From Fulvimonas sp. R45 (lineage in GTDB: Bacteria; Pseudomonadota; Gammaproteobacteria; Xanthomonadales; Rhodanobacteraceae), in NCBI RefSeq assembly GCF_030504985.1, contig NZ_JASERU010000004.1, positions 124,001-188,000 of the forward strand: a stretch of DNA of 64,000 nt. The letters run 5' to 3'. The position numbers and the translations under genes are program-made. Shown piece after piece: positions 53,894-62,139 of this stretch. Under the pieces are notes generated by a model. It was given only the letters and a program-made list of their open reading frames with translations, made no database searches and was not told where the DNA came from. Position 1 is the first letter of the stretch. Each line of letters opens with the position of its first letter.

Positions 53894-55207
53894 ATGTTCG
53901 GCTACTACCTCGACCTGGCATGGCGCAGCCTCAAGCGCACACCGATCCTCACCGGCCTGATGGTTCTGGCGATCGGCCTGGGCATCGGCGCGTCGATGAC
54001 CATGCTGACGGTGCTGCACGTGATGACGGACGACCCGCTGCCAGGACGCAGCGCGCAGCTGTACACGCCGCATCTCGATCCGCTGCCGCTGGATCACAAG
54101 CGACGCGGCGATGGTCCCGATGCCAGCGACAACCTCACCTGGCCCGACGCGATGGCCTTGCTCAAGGCGCATCGCGCCACGCGGCAGGCGGCGATGGCGG
54201 GCGGTTCCCTGCTGGTGCGTCCTGGCCGTACCGATTTGCGGCCGTTTTACGTGGACGGCCGCTACGCCACCGCGGATTTCTTTGCGATGTTCGGCATGTC
54301 GTTCGAGCACGGCAGCGGCTGGGGCGCGGCGGACGACGCGGCCGGTGCGCGGGTGGTGGTGCTGGGCGAAACGCTGGCGCGCAAGCTGTTCGGCGGTGCC
54401 GACGCCGTGGGCCGGACGGTGCGGCTGGGCGACAGCGATTTCCGCGTGACCGGCGTGGTGGCCGACTGGGCGCCGCAGCCGATGTTCTATGCCGATGCTT
54501 CGGTCAAGCGTTACAGCGATGCCGACCAGTTCTTCCTGCCGTTGTCGGCGGCGGTCGATTTGAAGCTGGACGTCAACGGCAATTTCAGCAGCTGGGGCCA
54601 GGATCATGCGGAAACGCGCATGACCAGCCCCACCACGACCTGGCTGCAATTCTGGGCGCAGCTGGACACGCCCATGCAGGTGGCCGCCTACCGGCAATAC
54701 CTGGCCGACTATTCCGCGCAGCAGAAGGCGCTGGGCCGCTTCCAGCGGCCGCCCGCGAACGCGAAGCTCTACGGCCTGATGGACTGGCTGGCGCACGAGA
54801 ACCTGGTGCCGAACGACGTGCGGCTGCAGCTGTGGCTGGCATTGGGTTTCCTGTTCGTCTGCATGCTCAACATCGTGGCTCTGCTGCTGGCCAAGTTCCT
54901 GCGGCGCAGCGGCGAAATCAGCGTGCGCCGCGCGCTAGGGGCGGGGCGGCGCGACATCTTCGTGCAACTGGGCATCGAATCCGCCTTGATCGGCGTGGCC
55001 GGCGGCGCGCTGGGCCTGCTGGTTGCGCAACTCGGCTTGTGGAGCATCCGCCAACGTCCCGACGACTACGCGCATCTGGCGCAGATGGATGGGGCGATGC
55101 TGCTCGGCACCCTGGTGCTGGCCGTGCTCGCCAGCGTGCTGGCCGGCCTGTTGCCCGCGTGGCGTGCCTGTCGCGTGGCACCCGCACTGCAACTCAAGGG
55201 TGTGTAG
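53894..55207 (+). CDS. FtsX/MacB-like permease A10 (pair 10), Cys pair absent
   Basis: A 437-residue A-type permease: MFGYYLDLAWRSLKRTPILTGLM at 53894, signature TDDPLPGRS, LFGGADAVGRTV, coupling segment GEISVRRALGAGRRDIFVQ. It is the only A member without the periplasmic Cys pair: where the others read (N/D)C...CxW it reads NFSSWGQDH...TTTWLQ, both cysteines changed to other residues. That joint loss suggests the two normally form a disulfide. It groups with A7 by its VLHVMTDDP segment. Confidence 0.92.
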   Translation: MFGYYLDLAWRSLKRTPILTGLMVLAIGLGIGASMTMLTVLHVMTDDPLPGRSAQLYTPHLDPLPLDHKRRGDGPDASDNLTWPDAMALLKAHRATRQAAMAGGSLLVRPGRTDLRPFYVDGRYATADFFAMFGMSFEHGSGWGAADDAAGARVVVLGETLARKLFGGADAVGRTVRLGDSDFRVTGVVADWAPQPMFYADASVKRYSDADQFFLPLSAAVDLKLDVNGNFSSWGQDHAETRMTSPTTTWLQFWAQLDTPMQVAAYRQYLADYSAQQKALGRFQRPPANAKLYGLMDWLAHENLVPNDVRLQLWLALGFLFVCMLNIVALLLAKFLRRSGEISVRRALGAGRRDIFVQLGIESALIGVAGGALGLLVAQLGLWSIRQRPDDYAHLAQMDGAMLLGTLVLAVLASVLAGLLPAWRACRVAPALQLKGV

Positions 55208-55252
55208 GAGCGCGCCTTGCGCGCGATGGAGCCGGCGACCGGCTCCCGTCAC
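55202..55252. repeat. TGTAGGAGCGCGCCTTGCGCGCGATGG REP-like element
   Basis: GTAGGAGCGCGCCTTGCGCG includes a GCGCGCCTTGCGCGC stem, and a second stem follows (GAGCCGGCGACCGGCTC). It overlaps the A10 stop codon and fills the A10-B10 spacer. It is a different family from the pair-boundary repeats; GTAGGAGCGC-type REPs are common in pseudomonads and xanthomonads. Confidence 0.75.
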
Positions 55253-55270
55253 CGAAGACAGGAAACCGCC

Positions 55271-56503
55271 ATGCAAATCCGTCCCATCCTTTCCACCCTG
55301 CGCCACCACAAGCTCACCGCCATCCTGCTGACCCTGCAGGTGGCGTTTACCTGCGCCATCGTCTGCAACGTGGTGTTCATGGTGGTCAACCGCGTGCATC
55401 GCATCGGCGTGCCCACCGGTATTGCCGAAAACGAGCTGTCGGTGATCCGCAGCACCGGCATCGAGAAGAACGAGAACGCGCAGGCGCAGCATGCCGCCGA
55501 CCTGGCGGCGCTGCGGGCGATACCCGGCGTGAAGTCGGTGGTGGCGGTGAGCTATTCGCTGCCGCTGAACCAGGACGAGTCAACCAGTGGCATCTGCCCC
55601 AGCAAGCAGGCGCTGGATCGCGCGATACAGCTCAATTCGATAGATGGCAGCGGTTGCCTGGAACCCAGCGTCTACGACGGCACGCCCGGTTTGATCGACA
55701 CGCTGGATTTGCATCTGGTCGCGGGGCGGGATTTCCGGCCGGGCGAGTACGTGACCCAGGGCAAGCCCCCCGTTACCATCATCACGCGCGCCTTGGCGCA
55801 GCACATGTATCCGGGGCAGTCGGCGTTGGGGCAGAGCATGTACGACGGCGACAGGTTCATCCGCGTCGTGGGCATCGTCGACACGCTGTTGCGCCCGAAC
55901 CTGCGCCAACCGGGCGTCGACTACGACAGCATGATCCTGCCGCAGCTGCCCGACGATTCTGTCGTGACGTATGTGCTGCGCAGCGCGCCGCAGGATCGCC
56001 AGCGTGTGCTCGCGGCCGCGGCGGCCACGCTGGTCAAGGTCAACCCGAACCGCATCATCAATCCGAAGCGGATGCAGGCCTACAGCCAGATCCGCGCCGC
56101 CTACTTCCAGCGCGACACCACCATGATCGGCCTGCTCGTCGCCTCCACGCTGGGCCTGCTGTTCGTCACCGCGCTGGGCATCGCGGGGCTGGCGAATTTC
56201 TGGGTGCAGCAGCGCACGCGCAGCATCGGCATCCGCCGCGCCATCGGCGCCACGTGCGGCGACATCCTGCGCTACTTCCAGGCCGAGAACTTCCTGATCG
56301 TCGGCGCCGGCGTCGTGCTGGGCGTACTTCTGGCAGTGGCGCTGAACCTGCTGCTCATGACGCACTACGAGCTGCCGCGGCTGCCGCTCTGGTACCTGCC
56401 GGTGGGCGCGCTGGTGCTGTGGGCGCTGGGCCAGCTCGCGGTGCTGTCGCCGGCGTTGCGCGCCTCGCGGGTGCCGCCGGTGGTGGCGACGCGCTCGGTG
56501 TAG
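55271..56503 (+). CDS. FtsX/MacB-like permease B10 (pair 10)
   Basis: A 410-residue B-type permease starting MQIRPILSTLRHHKLTAILL at 55271 after ACAGGAAAC. TM1 AFTCAIVCNVVF; the periplasmic domain has GICPSKQALDRA and GSGCLEPS, an extra Cys pair not seen in other B proteins; YPGQSALGQSMYDG; coupling segment QRTRSIGIRRAIGATCGDILRYF; end SRVPPVVATRSV. Confidence 0.91.
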   Translation: MQIRPILSTLRHHKLTAILLTLQVAFTCAIVCNVVFMVVNRVHRIGVPTGIAENELSVIRSTGIEKNENAQAQHAADLAALRAIPGVKSVVAVSYSLPLNQDESTSGICPSKQALDRAIQLNSIDGSGCLEPSVYDGTPGLIDTLDLHLVAGRDFRPGEYVTQGKPPVTIITRALAQHMYPGQSALGQSMYDGDRFIRVVGIVDTLLRPNLRQPGVDYDSMILPQLPDDSVVTYVLRSAPQDRQRVLAAAAATLVKVNPNRIINPKRMQAYSQIRAAYFQRDTTMIGLLVASTLGLLFVTALGIAGLANFWVQQRTRSIGIRRAIGATCGDILRYFQAENFLIVGAGVVLGVLLAVALNLLLMTHYELPRLPLWYLPVGALVLWALGQLAVLSPALRASRVPPVVATRSV

Positions 56504-56507
56504 GTGC

Positions 56508-56576
56508 GCACCCCGTGCGCGATGGTTGAAGCCAAAAGCCATCGTGCCCGAGGCGCGCTCCTGCAGAAAGGGAAAC
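56508..56576. repeat. Inverse-orientation REP-like element before A11
   Basis: GTGCGCACCCCGTGCGCGATGG at the left and CGAGGCGCGCTCCTGCAG at the right: the right half is the complement of the GAGCGCGCC element in the A10-B10 spacer. A TGGTTGAAGCCAAAAGCCAT stretch separates them. B10 and A11 are therefore separated by this family rather than by the CTCTCCC type. Confidence 0.6.
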
Positions 56577-56588
56577 GAGGGGAGACGG

Positions 56589-57908
56589 ATGTTCGACTAC
56601 TACCTGCGACTGGCCCTGTGCCGCTGCCGGCAGAACGTGCCGATGATGCTGTTGCTGGTGCTGACCATGGCCATCGGCATCGCCTCGTGCATGACGGCGA
56701 TGACGATCTTCCGCGCGCTGTCCGGCGCGCCGCTGCCGGGCGTCAGCCCCTACCTCCACGTGGCGACCATGGACGCGCGCGAGGCGGTGGACAAGGACAA
56801 CCCCGACTACAAGCGGCCGGACAGCCTGCTCAAGCTGGCCGATGCGAAGGCCCTGGTCGATGCGCACCGCGCCGTGCAGCAGGTGGCGGTGGCGCAGAGT
56901 CTGACGCGGCTCGGCAACCCGGACGGCGACACGTCCTCGCAGGCCTACGGCCTGATGGCCTATGGGCCGGCGCTGCAGACCTTTGGCGTGCCGCTGCGCT
57001 ACGGGCGCCCGTGGACCGAGGCCGAGCAGTCCTCGAACGCGCCCGTGGTGGTGATCGACACGCACGTGGCGCAGAAGCTGTTCGGAACCGACGACGCGGT
57101 CGGCCGCAGCGTCACGCTGGGGCAACGCAGCTTCCGCGTGATCGGCGTGATCGCGCCGTGGGCGCCGCGCATGCAGATCTTCAACCTGGGCCAGAACGCG
57201 GGCGGCGTGACGGGCCAGGACGAGAACTTCTTCGTGCCCGCACAGGCGTCGCTGGACGCGGGCGTGGGGCCGTTCACCTCCGGCGAGTGCGGCAAGGACG
57301 CGCCGGTGGTCAGCTTCCAGTCGGCGACGGTGGCGCAGTGCCGCTGGATGGAAACCTGGGTGCGGCTGGGCACGCGCGCCCAGGTGGACGCCTACGACCG
57401 CTTCCTGGCCGGCTACGCGAACGCCCAGCATGATGCCGGCCGCTTCGCCTATCCGCCGCAGGCGACGCTGTACGGCACCCAGGCGTGGATGACGCTGAAC
57501 CACGTGGTACCGGATGACGTGCACCTCAACCTGATCCTGGCGGGAGGCTTCCTGCTGCTGTGCCTGGTCAACGTGGCGGGGCTGCTGGCCGCGCGCTTCC
57601 TGCGCCGGCAGGGCGACGTGGCGATCCGCCGGGCGCTGGGCGCCTCGAAGCGCGACGTGTTCATGCAGCACCTGGTGGAAACCGGGCTGCTCGGCCTGGC
57701 CGGCGGCGTGCTGGCCCTGCCGTTGACCTGGCTGGGCCTGTGGATCGTGCACATGCAGCCGGTGAGCTACGCCGATGCGGCCCGTTTCAGCCCCGACACC
57801 TTCGTGGTGCTGTTCGCGCTCTCCGTGGCCGTGGGCCTGCTGGTCGGCATCCTGCCGGCCTGGCGCGTGTGCCGGCAGCCGCCGGCGTTGCAGATCAAGA
57901 TCGCGTAA
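56589..57908 (+). CDS. FtsX/MacB-like permease A11 (pair 11), most divergent A member
   Basis: A 439-residue A-type permease starting MFDYYLRLALCRCRQNVPMML at 56589. The signature is SGAPLPGVS, with neither the Asp/Asn nor the Arg/Lys found in all others. Periplasmic LFGTDDAVGRSV, Cys pair ECGKD...QCRW kept, coupling segment GDVAIRRALGASKRDVFMQ (Asp and Ile variants). It ends PPALQIKIA with a TAA stop. Two extra cysteines lie in the cytosolic N-terminus (LCRCRQ). Confidence 0.91.
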   Translation: MFDYYLRLALCRCRQNVPMMLLLVLTMAIGIASCMTAMTIFRALSGAPLPGVSPYLHVATMDAREAVDKDNPDYKRPDSLLKLADAKALVDAHRAVQQVAVAQSLTRLGNPDGDTSSQAYGLMAYGPALQTFGVPLRYGRPWTEAEQSSNAPVVVIDTHVAQKLFGTDDAVGRSVTLGQRSFRVIGVIAPWAPRMQIFNLGQNAGGVTGQDENFFVPAQASLDAGVGPFTSGECGKDAPVVSFQSATVAQCRWMETWVRLGTRAQVDAYDRFLAGYANAQHDAGRFAYPPQATLYGTQAWMTLNHVVPDDVHLNLILAGGFLLLCLVNVAGLLAARFLRRQGDVAIRRALGASKRDVFMQHLVETGLLGLAGGVLALPLTWLGLWIVHMQPVSYADAARFSPDTFVVLFALSVAVGLLVGILPAWRVCRQPPALQIKIA

Positions 57909-57918
57909 GGGAGCCGTC

Positions 57919-59157
57919 ATGCGACACATCGTCAAACCCTTGCTCCGCCACCGCATGATGCCGCTGCTGGTCGTGCTGCAGGTGGCGCTGGCCTGCGCCA
58001 TCGCGTGCAACGCGCTGTTCCTGCTGCAGCAGAAGCTGGTACCGATCGTGTCCCCGGACGGCGTGGGGCACCCGGACCGCCTGCTCGTGGCGTGGAACAT
58101 CGCGCCGCGCGGCCAGCCCTGGCCGACCAGCCGGCTTGGCCAGGTCGCGTCGGAGCTGCGCGCCATCCCCGGGGTGACGTCGACCAGCGTGGCCGGCTCC
58201 TGGCCGATGGAAACCGTGGCCCAGATGAACGGCAGCGTGATGGGCGAAGGCGAGCACGCAGCCAGGGCCGACGCCGCGGTCTACATCGGCAACCACATGG
58301 TCGACACCCTGGGCCTGAAGCTGGTGGCGGGGCGCGATTTCAGCGCCGCCGAGGAGGGCGTGGCCTACACGGGCATCGGCATCGACGCGAGTGGTCCGGC
58401 GATCATCACGCGCGCGCTGGCGAATCGGCTGTTCCCCGGCGGCGACGCCCTGGGCCATGTCGTGCGCATCGGCGACCAGGCCGATGCGGGGCGGCGCACG
58501 GTGGTGGGCGTGGTCGAGCACCTGATGCGCAACAAGTTCGGCCAGGACGACCGCGAGAACATCGACTACAGCATGCTGTTCCCGGGCATCCCGTCGAACT
58601 GGCCGATGCCGGTCTTCGCGGTGCGCGCCCGTTCGGCTGCGGAAGTGGACGGCGTGCTCGGGGCGGTGAAGGCCGCCATCAAGCGCGACCTCGGTCCCGA
58701 CATGATCCAGGGCATCGATCCCGCCTACGAGACCTATGGCAGGCTGCGCGACCGCGCGCTGGCGCAATCGAGGGCCGCCGTGTGGCTGTTGTCCGGCGTC
58801 AGCCTGGTGGTGCTGGTGGTGACCCTGGTCGGCATCATGGGTCTCACCGGCTACTGGGTGCAGCAACGCACCCGGCAGATCGGCGTCCGCCGCGCGCTGG
58901 GCGCGCGGCGCCGGAACATCCTGCGCGAAGTGCAACTGGAAAACCTGCTGGTGGTGGGCAGCGGCGTGTTGCTGGGCCTGGCCTCGGCCTATGCCGTCAA
59001 CCTGTGGCTGATGCGCCATTACGAGCTGGCCCGCCTGCCGTGGCAGTACCTGCCGCTGGGCGCCGCCCTGATGCTGCTGCTCGGCCAGCTTGCCGTGTTG
59101 TCGCCCGCGCTGCGCGCCTCGCGGGTACCGCCGGTGGTGGCCACCCGGAGCGTGTGA
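57919..59157 (+). CDS. FtsX/MacB-like permease B11 (pair 11), most divergent B member
   Basis: A 412-residue B-type permease starting MRHIVKPLLRHRMMPLLVVLQVALACAIACNALF, 10 bases after A11 with AGGGAG. It lacks the xIRPIL N-terminal block of the others. Periplasmic LFPGGDALGHVV and a GLTGYWVQQRTRQIGVRRALGARRRNILREVQLENLL coupling region (LTGYW for the usual LTSFW). It still ends SRVPPVVATRSV. It is the last permease before the regulator genes. Confidence 0.91.
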   Translation: MRHIVKPLLRHRMMPLLVVLQVALACAIACNALFLLQQKLVPIVSPDGVGHPDRLLVAWNIAPRGQPWPTSRLGQVASELRAIPGVTSTSVAGSWPMETVAQMNGSVMGEGEHAARADAAVYIGNHMVDTLGLKLVAGRDFSAAEEGVAYTGIGIDASGPAIITRALANRLFPGGDALGHVVRIGDQADAGRRTVVGVVEHLMRNKFGQDDRENIDYSMLFPGIPSNWPMPVFAVRARSAAEVDGVLGAVKAAIKRDLGPDMIQGIDPAYETYGRLRDRALAQSRAAVWLLSGVSLVVLVVTLVGIMGLTGYWVQQRTRQIGVRRALGARRRNILREVQLENLLVVGSGVLLGLASAYAVNLWLMRHYELARLPWQYLPLGAALMLLLGQLAVLSPALRASRVPPVVATRSV

Positions 59158-59201
59158 TGCGCCGCGATGTACCTGGGGCGCCGGTCATGGCAACCTTTTC
59201 G

Positions 59202-59238
59202 GCCCGGGCCGCATCCATGCGGCCATGTGCAGGAAAAA
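59202..59238. repeat. GCATCCATGC palindrome supplying the regulator's ribosome-binding site
   Basis: GGCCGCATCCATGCGGCC (59207-59224) is an 8-pair hairpin with a two-base loop, followed by ATGTGCAGGAAAAAC. Its AGGAAAA tail is the Shine-Dalgarno of the response regulator. Third copy of the family at 33998 and 39386. Confidence 0.7.
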
Positions 59239-59239
59239 C

Positions 59240-60583
59240 ATGCGAACCGTACTGATCATCGACGACAACCCGGCCGTGGGCGAGGCGCTGTCGCTGCTGC
59301 TGTCGCTGCACGACATCCGCCCGCTGGCGGCGCTGAACCCGGAGGAGGGCATGGCGGCGCTGGCGCGCGAACGGGTGGACGTGGTGATCCAGGACATGAA
59401 CTTCACCGCCGACACCACCTCGGGCGAGGAGGGCGTGGCGCTGTTCCGGCAGATCCGCGGGCAGTACCCCGACCTGCCGGTGATCCTGCTCACTGCCTGG
59501 ACCCACCTGGAAACCGCGGTGGAACTGGTCAAGGCCGGCGCCGCCGACTACCTGGCCAAGCCGTGGGACGACAGCAAGCTGCTGGCGACGGTGGAGAACC
59601 TGCTGGAGCTGTCCGAGTCCACCCGCGAGGTGAGCCGCGCCCGGCGCGAGCGCCAGCGCCGGCGCGAGGCGCTGGAGCAGAAGTACGACCTGGACGGCCT
59701 GGTGTTCGCCTCCGACGCGATGGCGCGTACGCTGGAACTGGCCTGCCAGGTGGCGCGCTCGGACGCCTCGGTGCTGATCACCGGCCCCAACGGCGCGGGC
59801 AAGGAGCGCATCGCGGCGATCGTGCACGCCAACTCGGCGGTGAAAAAGGGCCCGTTCGTGGCGGTGAACTGCGGCGCGCTGCCGGGCGAGCTGATCGAGG
59901 CCGAGCTGTTCGGCGCCGAGGCCGGCGCCTACACCGGCGCGAACAAGGCGCGCGAGGGCCGCTTCGAGCTGGCCGACGGGGGCACGCTGTTCCTCGACGA
60001 GATCGGCAACCTGCCGCTGCCCGGCCAGATGAAGCTGCTGCGCGTGCTGGAGACCGGCCAGTTCGAGCGCCTCGGCTCCGGCCGCACGCGCCAGGCCAAG
60101 GTGCGCGTGCTCAGCGCCACCAATGCTGATCTCAAGGCGATGATCCGCGCCGGCAGCTTCCGCGAGGATCTCTACTACCGCCTCAACGTGATCGAGGTGA
60201 ACCTGCCGCCGCTGGCCGAGCGCACTGACGACATCCTGCCGCTGGCCGAGCATTTCCTCGGCGGCCGCGCCGAACTGTCCGAGGCCGCCCGCGAGGCGCT
60301 GCTCAACTACCCGTGGCCGGGCAACGTGCGCGAGCTGAAGAACGCGATCGAGCGTGCCGCGCTGCTGGCCGTCGACGGCACCATCGCGCCCGGGCAGCTC
60401 AACCTGCCGCAACACGTCTCCACCGCCGCGGTGCGCAACCTGGACGAACCCAGTCGCGAGGCGGTCGAGGCCGCGCTGGGCAAGGCCGGCGGCGTGGTGA
60501 GCCGGGCCGCGCAGTCGCTGGGCCTGTCGCGCCAGGCGCTGTACCGCCGGATGGAACGGTACGGTCTGGGCGCGCAGGAGTGA
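59240..60583 (+). CDS. NtrC-family sigma-54-dependent response regulator
   Basis: A 447-residue response regulator. Receiver domain (1-120) with acidic pocket Asp8/Asp9 and phosphoacceptor Asp52 (IQDMNF) and Lys in LAKPW; AAA+ domain (about 148-375) with Walker A GPNGAGKE, the sigma-54-contacting loop GAYTGA at 229-234 (consensus GAFTGA), Walker [12 protein letters not shown] and [11 protein letters not shown]; Fis-type HTH at the C-terminus ([34 protein letters not shown]). ATG 59240 follows AGGAAAA. It should bind the GTCCG cluster and activate the -24/-12 promoter in front of the adaptor gene. Confidence 0.96.
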   Translation: MRTVLIIDDNPAVGEALSLLLSLHDIRPLAALNPEEGMAALARERVDVVIQDMNFTADTTSGEEGVALFRQIRGQYPDLPVILLTAWTHLETAVELVKAGAADYLAKPWDDSKLLATVENLLELSESTREVSRARRERQRRREALEQKYDLDGLVFASDAMARTLELACQVARSDASVLITGPNGAGKERIAAIVHANSAVKKGPFVAVNCGALPGELIEAELFGAEAGAYTGANKAREGRFELADGGTLFLDEIGNLPLPGQMKLLRVLETGQFERLGSGRTRQAKVRVLSATNADLKAMIRAGSFREDLYYRLNVIEVNLPPLAERTDDILPLAEHFLGGRAELSEAAREALLNYPWPGNVRELKNAIERAALLAVDGTIAPGQLNLPQHVSTAAVRNLDEPSREAVEAALGKAGGVVSRAAQSLGLSRQALYRRMERYGLGAQE

Positions 60584-60736
60584 CGTCCGCGCTTCTGGCA
60601 GTGGTGGCCGGACCCCGTGCCGGTGTAGAAGGGGGCGTCGTCCATGGAGCCCTGCCATGCGGTACCCGCTCTTCCCCGTGCTGCCGGCGATGACAGGCAG
60701 GCCGCCGTCGCCGCGCCTGCCGCGCGAGGCTCGCGC

Positions 60737-62128
60737 ATGCGCCGGCTGAACTCCCTGGAAGGCCGCCTGACCGGCCTGCTGGCGCTGGCCGGGTTGTGTG
60801 GCGTGCTGCTGCACGCGGGCATGACCGAGTGGCCGTTGCCGCAACTCGCGGCGTGGGCGCACAGCGAACTGAAGCTGGATCTGCCGGGGCTCCACGGCAC
60901 CGACATCTACATCGTGCTGCTGGCCTGCCTGCTGCTGATGCTGCCGCTGGCCTGGTGGCTGGCGCACGGCGTGATGGGGCCGTTGAAGCGCCTGCTGCGC
61001 GCGCTGGAAGGCGCGGTGGCCAGCTACCGCGACGGCGATTTCAGCTTCTCCATCGCGGTGCGCCGGCGCGACGAGCTGGGCGAGCTGATCCGCATGCACA
61101 ACGCGCTGGGGCAGACCCTGCGCGAGCAGCGCCAGAACCTCGCCCAGCGCGAGCTGCTGCTGGACACGGTGGTGCAGAACACGCCGGTGGCGCTGGTGCT
61201 CACCGACGCCGGCGGCCACGTGGCCTACGCCAACATCGCCGCGCGGCACCTGTTCAACGAGGGACGCAGCCTCAACGGGCTGGACTTCGGCAGCCTGCTG
61301 GCCGGGTCGCCGGAGGCGCTGCGCCTGGCCGTCGCCGGCCAGGAGGACGCGCTGTTCACCGTGGACATGGACGGCAGCGAGGAAACCTTCCATCTCTCCC
61401 AGCGCGCGTTCCGGCTGCAGGGTCGGCCGCACCGGCTGCAGCTGTTCCGGCGCATGACGCGCGAGCTGTCGCGGCAGGAGGTGGCGGCGTGGAAGCGGGT
61501 GATCCGCGTGGTCAGCCACGAGCTGAACAATTCGCTGGCGCCGATCTCCTCGCTGGCGCATTCCGGCGCCGAGCTGGCACGGCGTGGCCAGACCGAGCGC
61601 CTGCCGGGCGTGTTCGCCACCATCGGCGAGCGTGCCCGCCACCTGCACGGCTTCATCGACGGCTACGCGCGCTTCGCGAAGCTGCCGGCGCCGCGGGTGG
61701 CGCCGGTGGAATGGCCGGCCTTCCTGGACGGGCTGGCGCTGCACTGCCGCTTCCGCCTGGTCGGCAAGCTGCCGGAACGGCCCGGCTGGTTCGATCCCGC
61801 GCAGATCGAGCAGGTGCTGATCAACCTGGTGAAGAACGCGCACGAGGCCAGCGGCGAGGAAGGCGGCGGCGAGGACGACGTGACCCTGGCGCTGGCCGTG
61901 GTCAATCGCGAGCTGCGCGTCGAGGTGGCCGACCGCGGCCCGGGCATGAGCCAGAACGTGCTGGCGCAGGCCCTGCTGCCGTTCTATTCCACCAAGCGTT
62001 CCGGCACCGGCCTCGGGCTGGCGCTGGCGCGCGAGATCACCGAGGCGCACGGCGGCCGCATCGCGCTGGCCAACCGCGCCGAGGGCGGCCTCAAGGTCAC
62101 CCTGATGCTGCCGCTGGAGCCGGCCTGA
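60737..62128 (+). CDS. Sensor histidine kinase, partner of the NtrC-type regulator
   Basis: A 463-residue membrane kinase: TM1 at about 11-27, a periplasmic loop of only about 29 residues, TM2 at about 57-76, HAMP (about 78-133), PAS (about 145-240), an H-box with phosphorylated His261 in VVSHELNNSLAP, N-box with Asn367 (LVKNAHEAS), G1 DRGPGM and G2 GTGLGLAL. The NtrY-like H-box suits an NtrC-class regulator. ATG 60737 is chosen because the in-frame extension to 60644 looks non-coding. The short periplasmic loop suggests membrane or partner-protein sensing rather than a soluble ligand. Confidence 0.93.
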   Translation: MRRLNSLEGRLTGLLALAGLCGVLLHAGMTEWPLPQLAAWAHSELKLDLPGLHGTDIYIVLLACLLLMLPLAWWLAHGVMGPLKRLLRALEGAVASYRDGDFSFSIAVRRRDELGELIRMHNALGQTLREQRQNLAQRELLLDTVVQNTPVALVLTDAGGHVAYANIAARHLFNEGRSLNGLDFGSLLAGSPEALRLAVAGQEDALFTVDMDGSEETFHLSQRAFRLQGRPHRLQLFRRMTRELSRQEVAAWKRVIRVVSHELNNSLAPISSLAHSGAELARRGQTERLPGVFATIGERARHLHGFIDGYARFAKLPAPRVAPVEWPAFLDGLALHCRFRLVGKLPERPGWFDPAQIEQVLINLVKNAHEASGEEGGGEDDVTLALAVVNRELRVEVADRGPGMSQNVLAQALLPFYSTKRSGTGLGLALAREITEAHGGRIALANRAEGGLKVTLMLPLEPA

Positions 62129-62139
62129 CCGGCACGGGC

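Noticed and set aside
59185-59215. TCATGGCAACCTTTTCGG as a second sigma-54 promoter before the regulator gene
   Set aside because: It lacks the TTGC -12 element at the required spacing (TTCG instead), so it fails the invariant GC.
58997-62050. A 1017-residue minus-strand open frame opposite B11, regulator and kinase
   Set aside because: It is a GC-driven shadow; the plus strand encodes three clear proteins with catalytic motifs.
26521-62128. The array as an RND efflux system
   Set aside because: The adaptor alone would fit RND, but no RND pump of about 1000 residues is present and an ABC ATPase with FtsX-type permeases is.
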